A DNA stretch of 36,934 nucleotides from Oceanospirillaceae bacterium (GTDB lineage Bacteria; Pseudomonadota; Gammaproteobacteria; Pseudomonadales; Balneatricaceae). The translations under genes were made by a program, and so were the position numbers. The stretch lies in contig DPHD01000021.1 of NCBI GenBank assembly GCA_003523085.1, positions 67,066-103,999 on the forward strand. Direction: 5' to 3'. Below are positions 14,416 to 22,669 of this stretch, piece after piece (within the stretch, counting starts at the first letter, position 1; each line of letters begins with the position of its first letter). The notes under the pieces were generated by a model. The model was not told the origin of the DNA, ran no database searches, and was given only the letters and a program-made list of their open reading frames with translations.

Positions 14416-17133
14416 TCAGCTCAGTTTACCGTGACACTGCTTGTATTTTTTCCCCGAGCCACATGGGCAAGGCTCATTACGGCCCACCTTACTCGACGGC
14501 ACGGCGGGGGTTTGAGCCACTGGTACAGATTTTGCCTGCTCGGCGTCGCTCTGGGCTTGTGCTTGAGCATGCTGGAACTCCATTGCCGCTTGAGCTTGTT
14601 CACGCTTCAGCCGCTCTTCGGCCTCCACTTCTGCTGGAGACCTGACTTGCACGTGGCTTAAAATTCGAATCACATCTTCTTTAATAGCAAATAATAATTG
14701 TTGGAACAGCTCAAAGGATTCGCGCTTATATTCCTGTTTTGGATTCTTTTGTGCATAGCCGCGAAGGTGAATACCTTGACGCAACATGTCCATGGTCGCT
14801 AGGTGTTCTTTCCAGCGCGCATCAATCACTTGTAGCATGACTTGTTTTTCGAAACCGCGGATTGTTTCAGGGCCAACAACGTCGGTTTTTGTTTGGTAGT
14901 GCTGGGTTAATTCAGACTGGATTTTCTCACGTAAACCGTCTTCCTCCAGCCGATCATCAGCATCGAGCCAGTCCTGCAACGGTAAGGCCATACCAAACTG
15001 TTTTTCTAGTTCGGTGACTAAACCACTAATGTCCCACTGCTCAGCTAAGCTTTGGGGCACAATAAAACCGTCAATACAGCTGTCTACCACTTCTGCTCGT
15101 ACGTTGGTGATAACGTCAGCAATGTCATCCGTAGACATCAACTCGTTGCGCTGATCATACACCACCGTACGCTGGTCATTAGCCACGTCATCATATTCGA
15201 GCAGCTGTTTACGCATATCAAAGTTACGGCCTTCCACTTTGCGTTGCGACTTTTCTATGGCATTGGAAACCATACGATGCTCAATGGCTTCGCCGTGTTC
15301 CATACCCAACTTTTGCATCAAGCCTTTAATGCGTTCAGGGGCAAAAATACGTAACAAGTTATCTTCTAGAGACAAGAAAAAGCGTGAGGAGCCCGGATCA
15401 CCTTGACGGCCTGCACGACCGCGTAATTGATTATCGATACGGCGTGATTCATGACGTTCGGTACCAATAATGTGTAATCCACCAGCCGCCAACACCGCAT
15501 CGTGGCGCTGTTGCCAGTCTGCCGTTGCTGCAGTTTTTTCTGCTTCGCTAGCACCTTCACCCAGTGCCGCCAACTCTACTTCTAACTTGCCACCTAAACC
15601 AATGTCGGTACCACGGCCTGCCATGTTGGTGGCAATGGTAATGGCTCCTGGTCGGCCGGCCTCGGCTATAATTGTGGCTTCACGTTCGTGTTGTTTAGCG
15701 TTGAGCACATTGTGAGCTACGTTGGCTTTGGTTAGCGCCTGAGACACCATTTCCGACATTTCAATCGATGCGGTACCTACTAATACCGGCCGTTTTTGTT
15801 CAACACAAAACTTAATGTCTTCAATAATGGCGGCGAACTTTTCCTCCATGGTCAAATACACTAAGTCGTTCATGTCTTTACGTTGAACATCAACATTGGT
15901 CGGAATAACCAGCACATCAAGGTCATAAATTTGATGTAATTCAAAGGCTTCGGTGTCAGCTGTGCCGGTCATACCGGCTAAAGTTTGGTACAAACGGAAA
16001 TAATTTTGAAAGGTTGTAGAAGCCATGGTCTGGCTTTCTTTTTGAATAGTTATACTTTCTTTGGCTTCGATGGCTTGATGAATACCTTCCGACCAACGCC
16101 TACCCGGCATGGTACGACCCGTATGTTCGTCAACGATGACAATTTGATCATCTTGGACGATGTAATCAACGTTGCAGGTAAATACCACGTGGGCTTTAAG
16201 CCCGGCATGCACATGATGCAACAAGGTCAGGTTGGATGCTGCGTACAGGCTGTCGCCTTCACTGAGCAGTTCTGCAGCGACCAACAATTCCTCTACAAAC
16301 TGATGTCCCAGTTCGGTTAACTCAATGGTTTTGTGAGATTCGTCGTAGGTGTAGTGACCACTTGGCTCATCACCTTCTTCGAGGTCTGGCTGAATTTCCA
16401 ACCGCGGGATCAAGGCGTTGATGGTAATATACATTTGCGTATTATCTTCGACCGGCCCAGAAATAATCAGTGGTGTGCGCGCCTCGTCAATAAGGATCGA
16501 GTCAACTTCGTCGACAATAGCAAAGTTTAGTGGCCGTTGAACTTTATCGGCTGCACTAAACGCCATATTATCGCGCAAATAATCAAAGCCAAATTCGTTG
16601 TTGGTGCCATAGGTTACGTCGCACTCGTATGCCACTCGCTTAGTGGCACTGTCTTGGCCCGACAAAATAATACCGACTGAAAGGCCTAAACCTTCGTACA
16701 AGGGCCGCATCCATTGTGCATCACGCTCCGCTAAATAGTCATTCACGGTCACCACGTGTACACCTTGAGCGGGAATGGCATTAAGATATACCGCCAAGGT
16801 CGCGACTAAGGTTTTACCTTCACCGGTACGCATTTCTGCAACCTTGCCTTGATGCAGCGCCATACCACCAATCATTTGCACGTCAAAATGGCGCAACCCC
16901 ATAAATCGAATGGAGGCTTCACGACACACAGCAAAGGCTTCTGGCAATAGCTGATCTAGGGTCTCGCCGGCCTCATAACGCTGATGGAACTCAGTGCGTT
17001 TAGCGGCCAATTCGGCGTCGGTCAATGGCTGTACGCCGTTTTCTAATGCGTTAACTTTACTAACAATTTTATTAAACCGCTTCACTTCGCGATCATTCTT
17101 ACTGCCAAAAAGTGATTTTAAAATCTGAACCAT
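14416..17133 (-). CDS. secA: Protein translocase ATPase SecA
   Basis: SecA is the motor that drives preproteins through SecYEG at the inner membrane. The 905-residue reading has the first nucleotide-binding domain with Walker A TGEGKT (Lys107), the DEVDSILIDEARTPL helicase block, the preprotein-binding domain, the second nucleotide-binding fold with TNMAGRGTDI, and the C-terminal zinc motif NEPCPCGSGKKYKQCHG used for SecB and lipid binding. The frame is open for another 30 codons upstream, but the family N-terminus is VQILKSLFGSKNDRE, so the ATG at 17133 is used. No secM gene is present between lpxC and secA. argJ and mutT follow on the same strand. Confidence 0.97.
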   Translation of the reverse strand: MVQILKSLFGSKNDREVKRFNKIVSKVNALENGVQPLTDAELAAKRTEFHQRYEAGETLDQLLPEAFAVCREASIRFMGLRHFDVQMIGGMALHQGKVAEMRTGEGKTLVATLAVYLNAIPAQGVHVVTVNDYLAERDAQWMRPLYEGLGLSVGIILSGQDSATKRVAYECDVTYGTNNEFGFDYLRDNMAFSAADKVQRPLNFAIVDEVDSILIDEARTPLIISGPVEDNTQMYITINALIPRLEIQPDLEEGDEPSGHYTYDESHKTIELTELGHQFVEELLVAAELLSEGDSLYAASNLTLLHHVHAGLKAHVVFTCNVDYIVQDDQIVIVDEHTGRTMPGRRWSEGIHQAIEAKESITIQKESQTMASTTFQNYFRLYQTLAGMTGTADTEAFELHQIYDLDVLVIPTNVDVQRKDMNDLVYLTMEEKFAAIIEDIKFCVEQKRPVLVGTASIEMSEMVSQALTKANVAHNVLNAKQHEREATIIAEAGRPGAITIATNMAGRGTDIGLGGKLEVELAALGEGASEAEKTAATADWQQRHDAVLAAGGLHIIGTERHESRRIDNQLRGRAGRQGDPGSSRFFLSLEDNLLRIFAPERIKGLMQKLGMEHGEAIEHRMVSNAIEKSQRKVEGRNFDMRKQLLEYDDVANDQRTVVYDQRNELMSTDDIADVITNVRAEVVDSCIDGFIVPQSLAEQWDISGLVTELEKQFGMALPLQDWLDADDRLEEDGLREKIQSELTQHYQTKTDVVGPETIRGFEKQVMLQVIDARWKEHLATMDMLRQGIHLRGYAQKNPKQEYKRESFELFQQLLFAIKEDVIRILSHVQVRSPAEVEAEERLKREQAQAAMEFQHAQAQAQSDAEQAKSVPVAQTPAVPSSKVGRNEPCPCGSGKKYKQCHGKLS

Positions 17134-17246
17134 TGTGATGTCTTTATTATAGGCGCCGGGGCGCTCGTTATGGTGAGTGGTTGGCTTATAAGCCTCATCT
17201 ATTACTATGGGGTCTTGGGCCACTTTTCAAGGGCCTAAAACGTAGA

Positions 17247-17277
17247 AAAGCCGGAGTTCTTAAAGAACGCCGGCTTT
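17247..17277 (-). terminator. Terminator after lpxC
   Basis: AAAGCCGG-x-GTTC pairs with GAAC-x-CCGGCTTT with one mismatch and a 5-nt loop, 14 bp past the lpxC stop. On the minus strand the stem ends in TTTT and further T-rich bases; on the plus strand CAATTTTTAT follows, so it could work in both directions. It separates the dcw-lpxC transcripts from secA. Confidence 0.8.
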
Positions 17278-17291
17278 CAATTTTTATATCC

Positions 17292-18206
17292 CTAGGCAGC
17301 GGCTGCAGCGGGATTCATATAGGCTATGGGTGCATTGGCTTCATCATCAAAAGTAACCACTTCCCAGGCATCTTCTTGGGACAGAAGCTCTCGTAACAGC
17401 ATATGATTTAGGCCATGACCAGACTTGTGACCCTGGAATTTTCCGATTAGGCTACGGCCCAATAAGTACAGGTCGCCCACTGCGTCTAGCACCTTATGCT
17501 TCACAAATTCATCTTGGTAACGTAAACCGTCTTCGTTAAGCACGCGATAGTCATCCACGGCAATGGCATTATCCAAACTACCACCTAAAGCCAAGTTTTT
17601 AGAACGTAAATACTCAAAATCTTTCATAAAACCAAAAGTGCGGGCTCGGCTCACTTCCTTAACATACGACGTGCTGGAAAAGTCTAAACTGGTGGTGCAG
17701 TTCCGGCTTTCAAACAAAGGGTGGTCAAAATCAATGGTAAAACCCACTTGGAAGCCATTGTAAGGTTCCAATGAGGCCAACTTGTCATCTTGTGTGACAG
17801 TGATGGTTTTTTTAATACGAATGAATTTTTTGGCTGCGTTTTGTTCTTCCACACCGGCCGACTGCAGCAAGAAGATGAACGGCGCGGCGCTGCCATCCAT
17901 AATCGGCACTTCTTCACCACTCAACTCAACATAGGCGTTATCGATACCTAAGCCTGCAAACGCAGACAATAGGTGCTCAACCGTACACACACGTACGCCG
18001 TCCTGCACTAAGTTAGTGGATAAGGTGGTGTCGCCCACATTGGCAGCTGTGGCCGCAATGCTGACTACGGGCTCAAGATCTGTGCGGCAAAACACAATGC
18101 CCACATTCGCTGGTGCTGGTTTCAAAGTGAGGTAAACTTTTTTACCCGTATGAATACCAATACCAGTGGCTCTGATAATATTTTTTAATGTACGCTGTTT
18201 GACCAT
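17292..18206 (-). CDS. lpxC: UDP-3-O-acyl-N-acetylglucosamine deacetylase
   Basis: LpxC catalyses the first committed step of lipid A synthesis, a zinc-dependent deacetylation. The 304-residue protein has the family N-terminus QRTLKNIIRATGIGIHTG, and the zinc ligands are visible as His78 in TVEHLLSAF, His237 and Asp241 in HKVLDAVGD; Glu77 and His264 (in HKSGHGLNH) are the catalytic acid-base residues. Length is normal (E. coli 305). The C-terminus ends in four alanines, the sort of tail on which FtsH-dependent turnover depends in E. coli; such control is only inferred here. It has its own extended -10 promoter upstream and a terminator downstream, and closes the dcw cluster. Confidence 0.97.
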   Translation of the reverse strand: MVKQRTLKNIIRATGIGIHTGKKVYLTLKPAPANVGIVFCRTDLEPVVSIAATAANVGDTTLSTNLVQDGVRVCTVEHLLSAFAGLGIDNAYVELSGEEVPIMDGSAAPFIFLLQSAGVEEQNAAKKFIRIKKTITVTQDDKLASLEPYNGFQVGFTIDFDHPLFESRNCTTSLDFSSTSYVKEVSRARTFGFMKDFEYLRSKNLALGGSLDNAIAVDDYRVLNEDGLRYQDEFVKHKVLDAVGDLYLLGRSLIGKFQGHKSGHGLNHMLLRELLSQEDAWEVVTFDDEANAPIAYMNPAAAAA

Positions 18207-18223
18207 AATGTCCTAGACCCTGC

Positions 18224-18246
18224 ACTCGGGATAGCCGAGTATTGTA
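18224..18246 (-). promoter_or_regulatory. lpxC promoter (extended -10) followed by 5' stem-loop
   Basis: On the minus strand TGTGCTACAAT gives a TGn-extended -10 (TACAAT, 18241-18246); the -35 region is poor. Directly downstream ACTCGG and CCGAGT (18224-18240) form a 6-bp hairpin that would be at or near the 5' end of the transcript. The lpxC ATG is about 30 nt further on. Confidence 0.5.
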
Positions 18247-18321
18247 GCACAAAAAATCTGTCTCTAAGGGCATAATTACCCTCAGTACAGGTATAACGCG
18301 CCAGGGTGTAAGGTTTTATAC

Positions 18322-19497
18322 TTAGTCAGCCTGACGTCGCAGAAATGCGGGTATATCCAAATAGTCAATATCACCGCTTTTCGATTCAGTTTTACCCGAA
18401 TCATCCATCTTTGAGTCGCTTAAACCAACGTCACCCATGAGCGAATCTTTCACCGTAGGTAACTCCATTTGGTCTAACGACGCACGCCTTGTATTATTAT
18501 TGACCACAGCTTTTACCGTTGGTTCAACTTGTGCTGCATATCCGTGGCCTAAACCCGTAGCAACCACCGTCACTTTCAGCTCATCGGCCATTTCTGGATC
18601 GATAACGGTGCCAATTACAACGGTAGCGTTATCGGAAGCAAACTCTTCTATAGTATTACCTACTTCTGAGAATTCGCCCAAATTCATGTCCAATCCGGCG
18701 GTAATATTTACCAAAATGCCTTTAGCACCGCGTAAATCAACATCTTCGAGCAATGGGCTACGTACCGCTGCTTCTGCCGCTTCGCGTGCGCGCTCTTCGC
18801 CTTTAGCCACGCCGGTGCCCATCATGGCCATGCCCATTTCGGACATCACCGTACGCACGTCGGCAAAGTCGACGTTGATCATACCTGGACGAATAATTAA
18901 GTCGGCAATACCTTGCACAGCACCTAACAGCACGTCGTTGGCGGTGCTAAACGCAGTTAACAAACTGCAGTTTTTACCCAATACAGGCAATAATTTTTCA
19001 TTAGGAATAGTAATCAGCGAGTCGACATGTTCAGCCAGTTCCTTGAGTCCCTGTTCGGCAATCGCCATGCGCTTACGGCCTTCGAATGGAAACGGCTTAG
19101 TCACCACTGCAACCGTCAAAATACCCATCTCTCGAGCCACTTCAGCAACGATTGGCGCAGCGCCAGTACCGGTGCCACCACCCATACCCGCAGTGATAAA
19201 GACCATGTCTGCGCCTTGCAGAATACTCTCTATTTGCGCACGATCTTCAATGGCCGCTTCACGCCCTACATTAGGGTTAGCACCGGCGCCCAAACCTTTA
19301 GTGATTTGAGTGCCAAGCTGTACCACAGCTTGTGCTTCCATGTCCTTAAGTGCCTGAGCATCCGTGTTGGCGCAAATAAAATCCACCCCATCAATTTCAC
19401 TGGACAACATGTGGCTCACCGCGTTGCCACCGCCGCCACCAACACCAATTACTTTAATGACTGCACTTTGCGGCACGTTATCAACTAATTCGTACAT
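18322..19497 (-). CDS. ftsZ: Cell division GTPase FtsZ
   Basis: FtsZ is the tubulin-like GTPase that forms the Z ring and recruits the divisome. In the 391-residue sequence the GTP-binding signature GGGTGTG lies at residues 106-112, the earlier glycine-rich loop GVGGGGGNAVSHM at 18-30, and the T7 loop segment INVDFADVR supplies the catalytic acids for the neighbouring subunit. After a variable linker the conserved tail DIPAFLRRQAD, which contacts FtsA and ZipA, closes the protein. An AGGAG about 8 nt before the ATG supports the start. ftsA lies 102 bp upstream and lpxC 115 bp downstream. Confidence 0.98.
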   Translation of the reverse strand: MYELVDNVPQSAVIKVIGVGGGGGNAVSHMLSSEIDGVDFICANTDAQALKDMEAQAVVQLGTQITKGLGAGANPNVGREAAIEDRAQIESILQGADMVFITAGMGGGTGTGAAPIVAEVAREMGILTVAVVTKPFPFEGRKRMAIAEQGLKELAEHVDSLITIPNEKLLPVLGKNCSLLTAFSTANDVLLGAVQGIADLIIRPGMINVDFADVRTVMSEMGMAMMGTGVAKGEERAREAAEAAVRSPLLEDVDLRGAKGILVNITAGLDMNLGEFSEVGNTIEEFASDNATVVIGTVIDPEMADELKVTVVATGLGHGYAAQVEPTVKAVVNNNTRRASLDQMELPTVKDSLMGDVGLSDSKMDDSGKTESKSGDIDYLDIPAFLRRQAD

Positions 19498-19599
19498 CGC
19501 CTTGCTCCTGCTCTAATTTATTATTCTCCTGGCAGGGAATTCCATCACCCACCAGACCTTACAATAGTTACCCACCAAGATCACATTAGCATCCTGGTG

Positions 19600-20841
19600 C
19601 TAAAAGTTACTTTTAATCCAACGCTTTGCCTGCGCCAACCACTGGCCACCACCAAAACCCATAGCGGAGCTTGCCGTTGGAGCCGTGGATGGCCCCGCTT
19701 GCTGTGCATAATTAAGCAAACCAACACAGGTAGAATAGGTTGGATTGTCCAATAAACCGCTATGTCCCTGCGCCTTATGAGGCTTAGCCAAACGCACTGG
19801 CATATGGAATATTTCTTCGGCCAGCTCGACCGCGCCTTCCATTTGTGCTGTGCCGCCAGTCAACACCATACCTGCGGCAATCAAATCTTCGTAGCCGCTG
19901 CGGCGCAATTCAGCCTGCACCAAGGTAAACAGCTCTTCGTAACGCGGCTCCACCACTTCTGCCAAAGCCTGACGTGATAAGTCACGTGCTGGACGATCGC
20001 CTACGCTGGGCACTTTGATACTTTCCGACAAGTCGGTCAGCTGAGCCAGTGCACAGGCATAACGAATTTTAACGTCTTCTGCGTGCACTGTTGGTGTGCG
20101 CAAAGCCATAGCAATATCATTGGTGACTTGATCTCCAGCCACCGGAATGACGCTGGTATGACGGATAGCACCGGCAGTAAACACCGCAATATCTATGGTG
20201 CCACCACCCATATCAACCAAACACACACCTAACTCTTTTTCATCGTCGGTGAGTACCGCATAACTCGATGCCAACGGGTTAAGTACAATATCGTCCACAA
20301 CCAAGTCACAACGAGCCACACATTTTTCTATATTTTGAGCCACATTAAGTGCACAAGTAACAATGTGCACCTTGGCCTCAAGGCGTACGCCAGACATACC
20401 TAAGGGGTCTTGAATGCCTTCTTGCCCATCGATAACATACTCTTGCGGCAGAATATGTAAAATCTTCTGATCCGATGGAATAGCTACAGCCCGAGCCGCA
20501 TCGATGACCCTTTCCAAATCTATGTCGGTCACTTCGCCGGCCTGAATCGCTACAATACCATGGGAATTCATGCTATTAATATGGTTGCCACCAATACCCA
20601 CTGTGACTGCGTTGATCTTGCAGTCGGCCATTAGCTCAGCCTCTTCAATAGCGCGCTTAATGGACACTACGGTAGATTCGATATTAGCCACAATGCCACG
20701 CTTTAGGCCACGCGACTCCTGGGCGCCAATACCAATCACTTGCAACTGCTCGTCAACACCCCATTCTGCGACCATTGCCACGACTTTAGAGGTGCCTATA
20801 TCCAAGCCAACGATCATCGGCTTCACTGTTGCTTCTACCAC
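19600..20841 (-). CDS. ftsA: Cell division protein FtsA
   Basis: FtsA is an actin-like ATPase that ties FtsZ filaments to the inner membrane. The 413-residue protein has the phosphate-1 motif VGLDIGTSKV, the inserted 1C (SHS2) domain, LVDMGGGTIDIAV (phosphate 2) and VLTGGTAQMEG (adenosine motif), and ends with a basic amphipathic segment WLAQAKRWIKSNF that should serve as the membrane-targeting helix. The frame opens at a GTG with AAAGGA upstream; an ATG nine codons later is an alternative. It is preceded by 137 bp of AT-rich DNA after ftsQ, where no convincing promoter or terminator could be defined, and followed by ftsZ. Confidence 0.96.
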   Translation of the reverse strand: MVEATVKPMIVGLDIGTSKVVAMVAEWGVDEQLQVIGIGAQESRGLKRGIVANIESTVVSIKRAIEEAELMADCKINAVTVGIGGNHINSMNSHGIVAIQAGEVTDIDLERVIDAARAVAIPSDQKILHILPQEYVIDGQEGIQDPLGMSGVRLEAKVHIVTCALNVAQNIEKCVARCDLVVDDIVLNPLASSYAVLTDDEKELGVCLVDMGGGTIDIAVFTAGAIRHTSVIPVAGDQVTNDIAMALRTPTVHAEDVKIRYACALAQLTDLSESIKVPSVGDRPARDLSRQALAEVVEPRYEELFTLVQAELRRSGYEDLIAAGMVLTGGTAQMEGAVELAEEIFHMPVRLAKPHKAQGHSGLLDNPTYSTCVGLLNYAQQAGPSTAPTASSAMGFGGGQWLAQAKRWIKSNF

Positions 20842-20978
20842 TTAAACTGTTCCTTTATTAAGCCTTATATAAATCGCAAAAAAAGCCATTTATAGATTAC
20901 CAAATTATCCCACACTTTAGTCTACAAGTGGTGGATTATTCACACTTTCCGGCCCTTTCTTACAGCCCATTTGCCACC

Positions 20979-21707
20979 TTAATCTGCAACCTTCCAAGCC
21001 ACCGAAATACCATGGGGGTAGCGGCCATCAATGCGCTCTACTGAGCCAGCAACTGCAGACAGCTGGGTGTGGTAAATCTTCATTAACCGCTGCAATCTAG
21101 GAATAATTTCTTGTCGACCAAGCACTATCACAATGTCATTATTAAGCCGCAACTGAATGGCTCCACGGCGCGCTTGTTTGAATTCGACTATGCGTAAGCT
21201 CTCTCGCCCAACTAGCCAGCTCATTTGTCGATATAACTGACTCATGGTCCACGCACTGGCGCGCGGTCCAGCTAACACAGGCAACTGCCCTGCGGCCACT
21301 ATATAGTCACCATCTACGGACACTAGGTCACCTTGATGATTTAAAAAACCGCCAGCGCCCCAGCGCGCCATCATGATTTGTTTTTCGGCCTCTACCATTA
21401 ACCGATTGGGCCATATACGACTCACCTTGGCATTATGCACCCAAGGGTTAGCTTCCACTTCATCCTTAATTTGATTGAGGTTAGCTCCAAAAAAAGAATC
21501 ACTCACATGCTCATCTAGTTGCGCTTGCACCAGTAGCCGCTGAGCCGCGGGGATATTGGCTTGCAACACAATTTGCTGTAACGGCCGTTGCAACCAAGGC
21601 TGTAACGCTTGCCATAACAGCAACAGCGCCGCTACCATAACCACTAGCAACAAAGTTCGGGCGCCCCAACCCCAGTGGCTATGACTAGCTTGCTGCGCAA
21701 TAACCAT
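20979..21707 (-). CDS. ftsQ: Cell division protein FtsQ
   Basis: FtsQ is the bitopic divisome protein that joins with FtsB and FtsL. The 242-residue product has a short cytoplasmic start, one membrane helix at about residues 17-35, a POTRA domain at about 43-110 containing NQIKDEVEANPWVHNAKVSRIWPNRL-type sequence (strongly conserved around PWV and WPN), and a periplasmic beta domain. Its ATG shares one base with the ddlB stop (TAATG), so translation is probably coupled. The order ddlB-ftsQ-ftsA-ftsZ is the same as in E. coli. Confidence 0.94.
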   Translation of the reverse strand: MVIAQQASHSHWGWGARTLLLVVMVAALLLLWQALQPWLQRPLQQIVLQANIPAAQRLLVQAQLDEHVSDSFFGANLNQIKDEVEANPWVHNAKVSRIWPNRLMVEAEKQIMMARWGAGGFLNHQGDLVSVDGDYIVAAGQLPVLAGPRASAWTMSQLYRQMSWLVGRESLRIVEFKQARRGAIQLRLNNDIVIVLGRQEIIPRLQRLMKIYHTQLSAVAGSVERIDGRYPHGISVAWKVAD

Positions 21708-22669
21708 TACCTTGCCAACGCCAAGTTCAACAGCACCACGGTTAATTGGCCAAAATCGAGGCCCGCGGCCTCAGCCGCCATGGGCACCAAACTGTGGCCC
21801 GTCATTCCCGGACTGGTATTCACCTCTAACAACCAATTGTTGCCAGCGCTATCACGCATTACATCGATACGACCCCAATCTCGACAACCCAAGACTTGGA
21901 ACGCATAACGACACTCATCGTGCATGGCTCGTTGCTCGGCATCCGTCATGGGGTTGCCAAACATATATCGCGTTTCGTCGGAATAATATTTGGCTTGCAA
22001 GTCATAAAAACTATTGTCGGTTTCTAGGCGAATAGCGGGTAATGCCAAGTCATTGAGAATAGGCACTGAATATTCGTCACCGTCAATAAAAAACTCTGCC
22101 ATTACTTCGCGATCATAACGTGCTGCATCACGATACGCGCGCTCTAAGGCAGCGGCAGAATCAACAATATTGATACCCAAACTCGAGCCTTCGTGTACCG
22201 GTTTAACCACCAGCGGCAGACCCAGTCGTTTGGCCACTTCCGCCCAGTTGCTCGAGTCGTTGAGCACTTCGTAAGGTGGTGTTTTAACACCCTGAGCCAA
22301 CCACACTAACTTGGTCATCAGCTTATTCATGCCCAAACTTGACGACAACACATCGCAGCCGGTGTATGGCACGCCCATAAATTCGAGCACGCCTTGCAAG
22401 GTGCCGTCTTCGCCCCCCCGCCCATGCACAATAATAAAAGCCACGTCCATATGGGCCTGCTGTAGCTGGGCCACCTGATCTTGGCCATCAACACCTAAGT
22501 CCAAACCGAAGGCATCAACCCCAGCGGCAAGCAAGTGTTCAAGCACTTGCTGACCACTCATCAAAGAAATGTCTCGCTCGGCTGAGGTACCACCGTAAAT
22601 AACAGCAACTCGAGCCTTAGGGATGTGCAGCAGATCAGCCCATCGACTCGCCAAATTCATGCTCTTCAT
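21707..22669 (-). CDS. ddlB: D-alanine--D-alanine ligase B
   Basis: This ATP-grasp enzyme joins two D-alanines for the end of the peptidoglycan stem peptide; it acts in the cytosol. The 320-residue protein has VAVIYGGTSAERDISLMSG near the start, the GRGGEDGTLQG block, the EGSSLGI loop and the C-terminal LLEVNTSPGMTGHSLVP with metal ligands. Length is slightly above that of E. coli DdlB (306) because of an N-terminal extension of about ten residues, so the true start may be the second ATG (codon 4). It begins directly at the murC stop and overlaps the ftsQ start by one base. Confidence 0.96.
   Translation of the reverse strand: MKSMNLASRWADLLHIPKARVAVIYGGTSAERDISLMSGQQVLEHLLAAGVDAFGLDLGVDGQDQVAQLQQAHMDVAFIIVHGRGGEDGTLQGVLEFMGVPYTGCDVLSSSLGMNKLMTKLVWLAQGVKTPPYEVLNDSSNWAEVAKRLGLPLVVKPVHEGSSLGINIVDSAAALERAYRDAARYDREVMAEFFIDGDEYSVPILNDLALPAIRLETDNSFYDLQAKYYSDETRYMFGNPMTDAEQRAMHDECRYAFQVLGCRDWGRIDVMRDSAGNNWLLEVNTSPGMTGHSLVPMAAEAAGLDFGQLTVVLLNLALAR

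Noticed and set aside
17134..17223. In-frame N-terminal extension of SecA, or a SecM-like leader peptide
   Set aside because: The extension precedes the conserved SecA start and has no ribosome site; no frame in the leader shows a signal peptide with an arrest motif.
18437..19309. A 290-codon open frame on the plus strand opposite ftsZ
   Set aside because: It is the antisense shadow of ftsZ. The protein is Ser/Thr/Pro-rich with no recognisable motif, and the ftsZ frame accounts for the sequence conservation.
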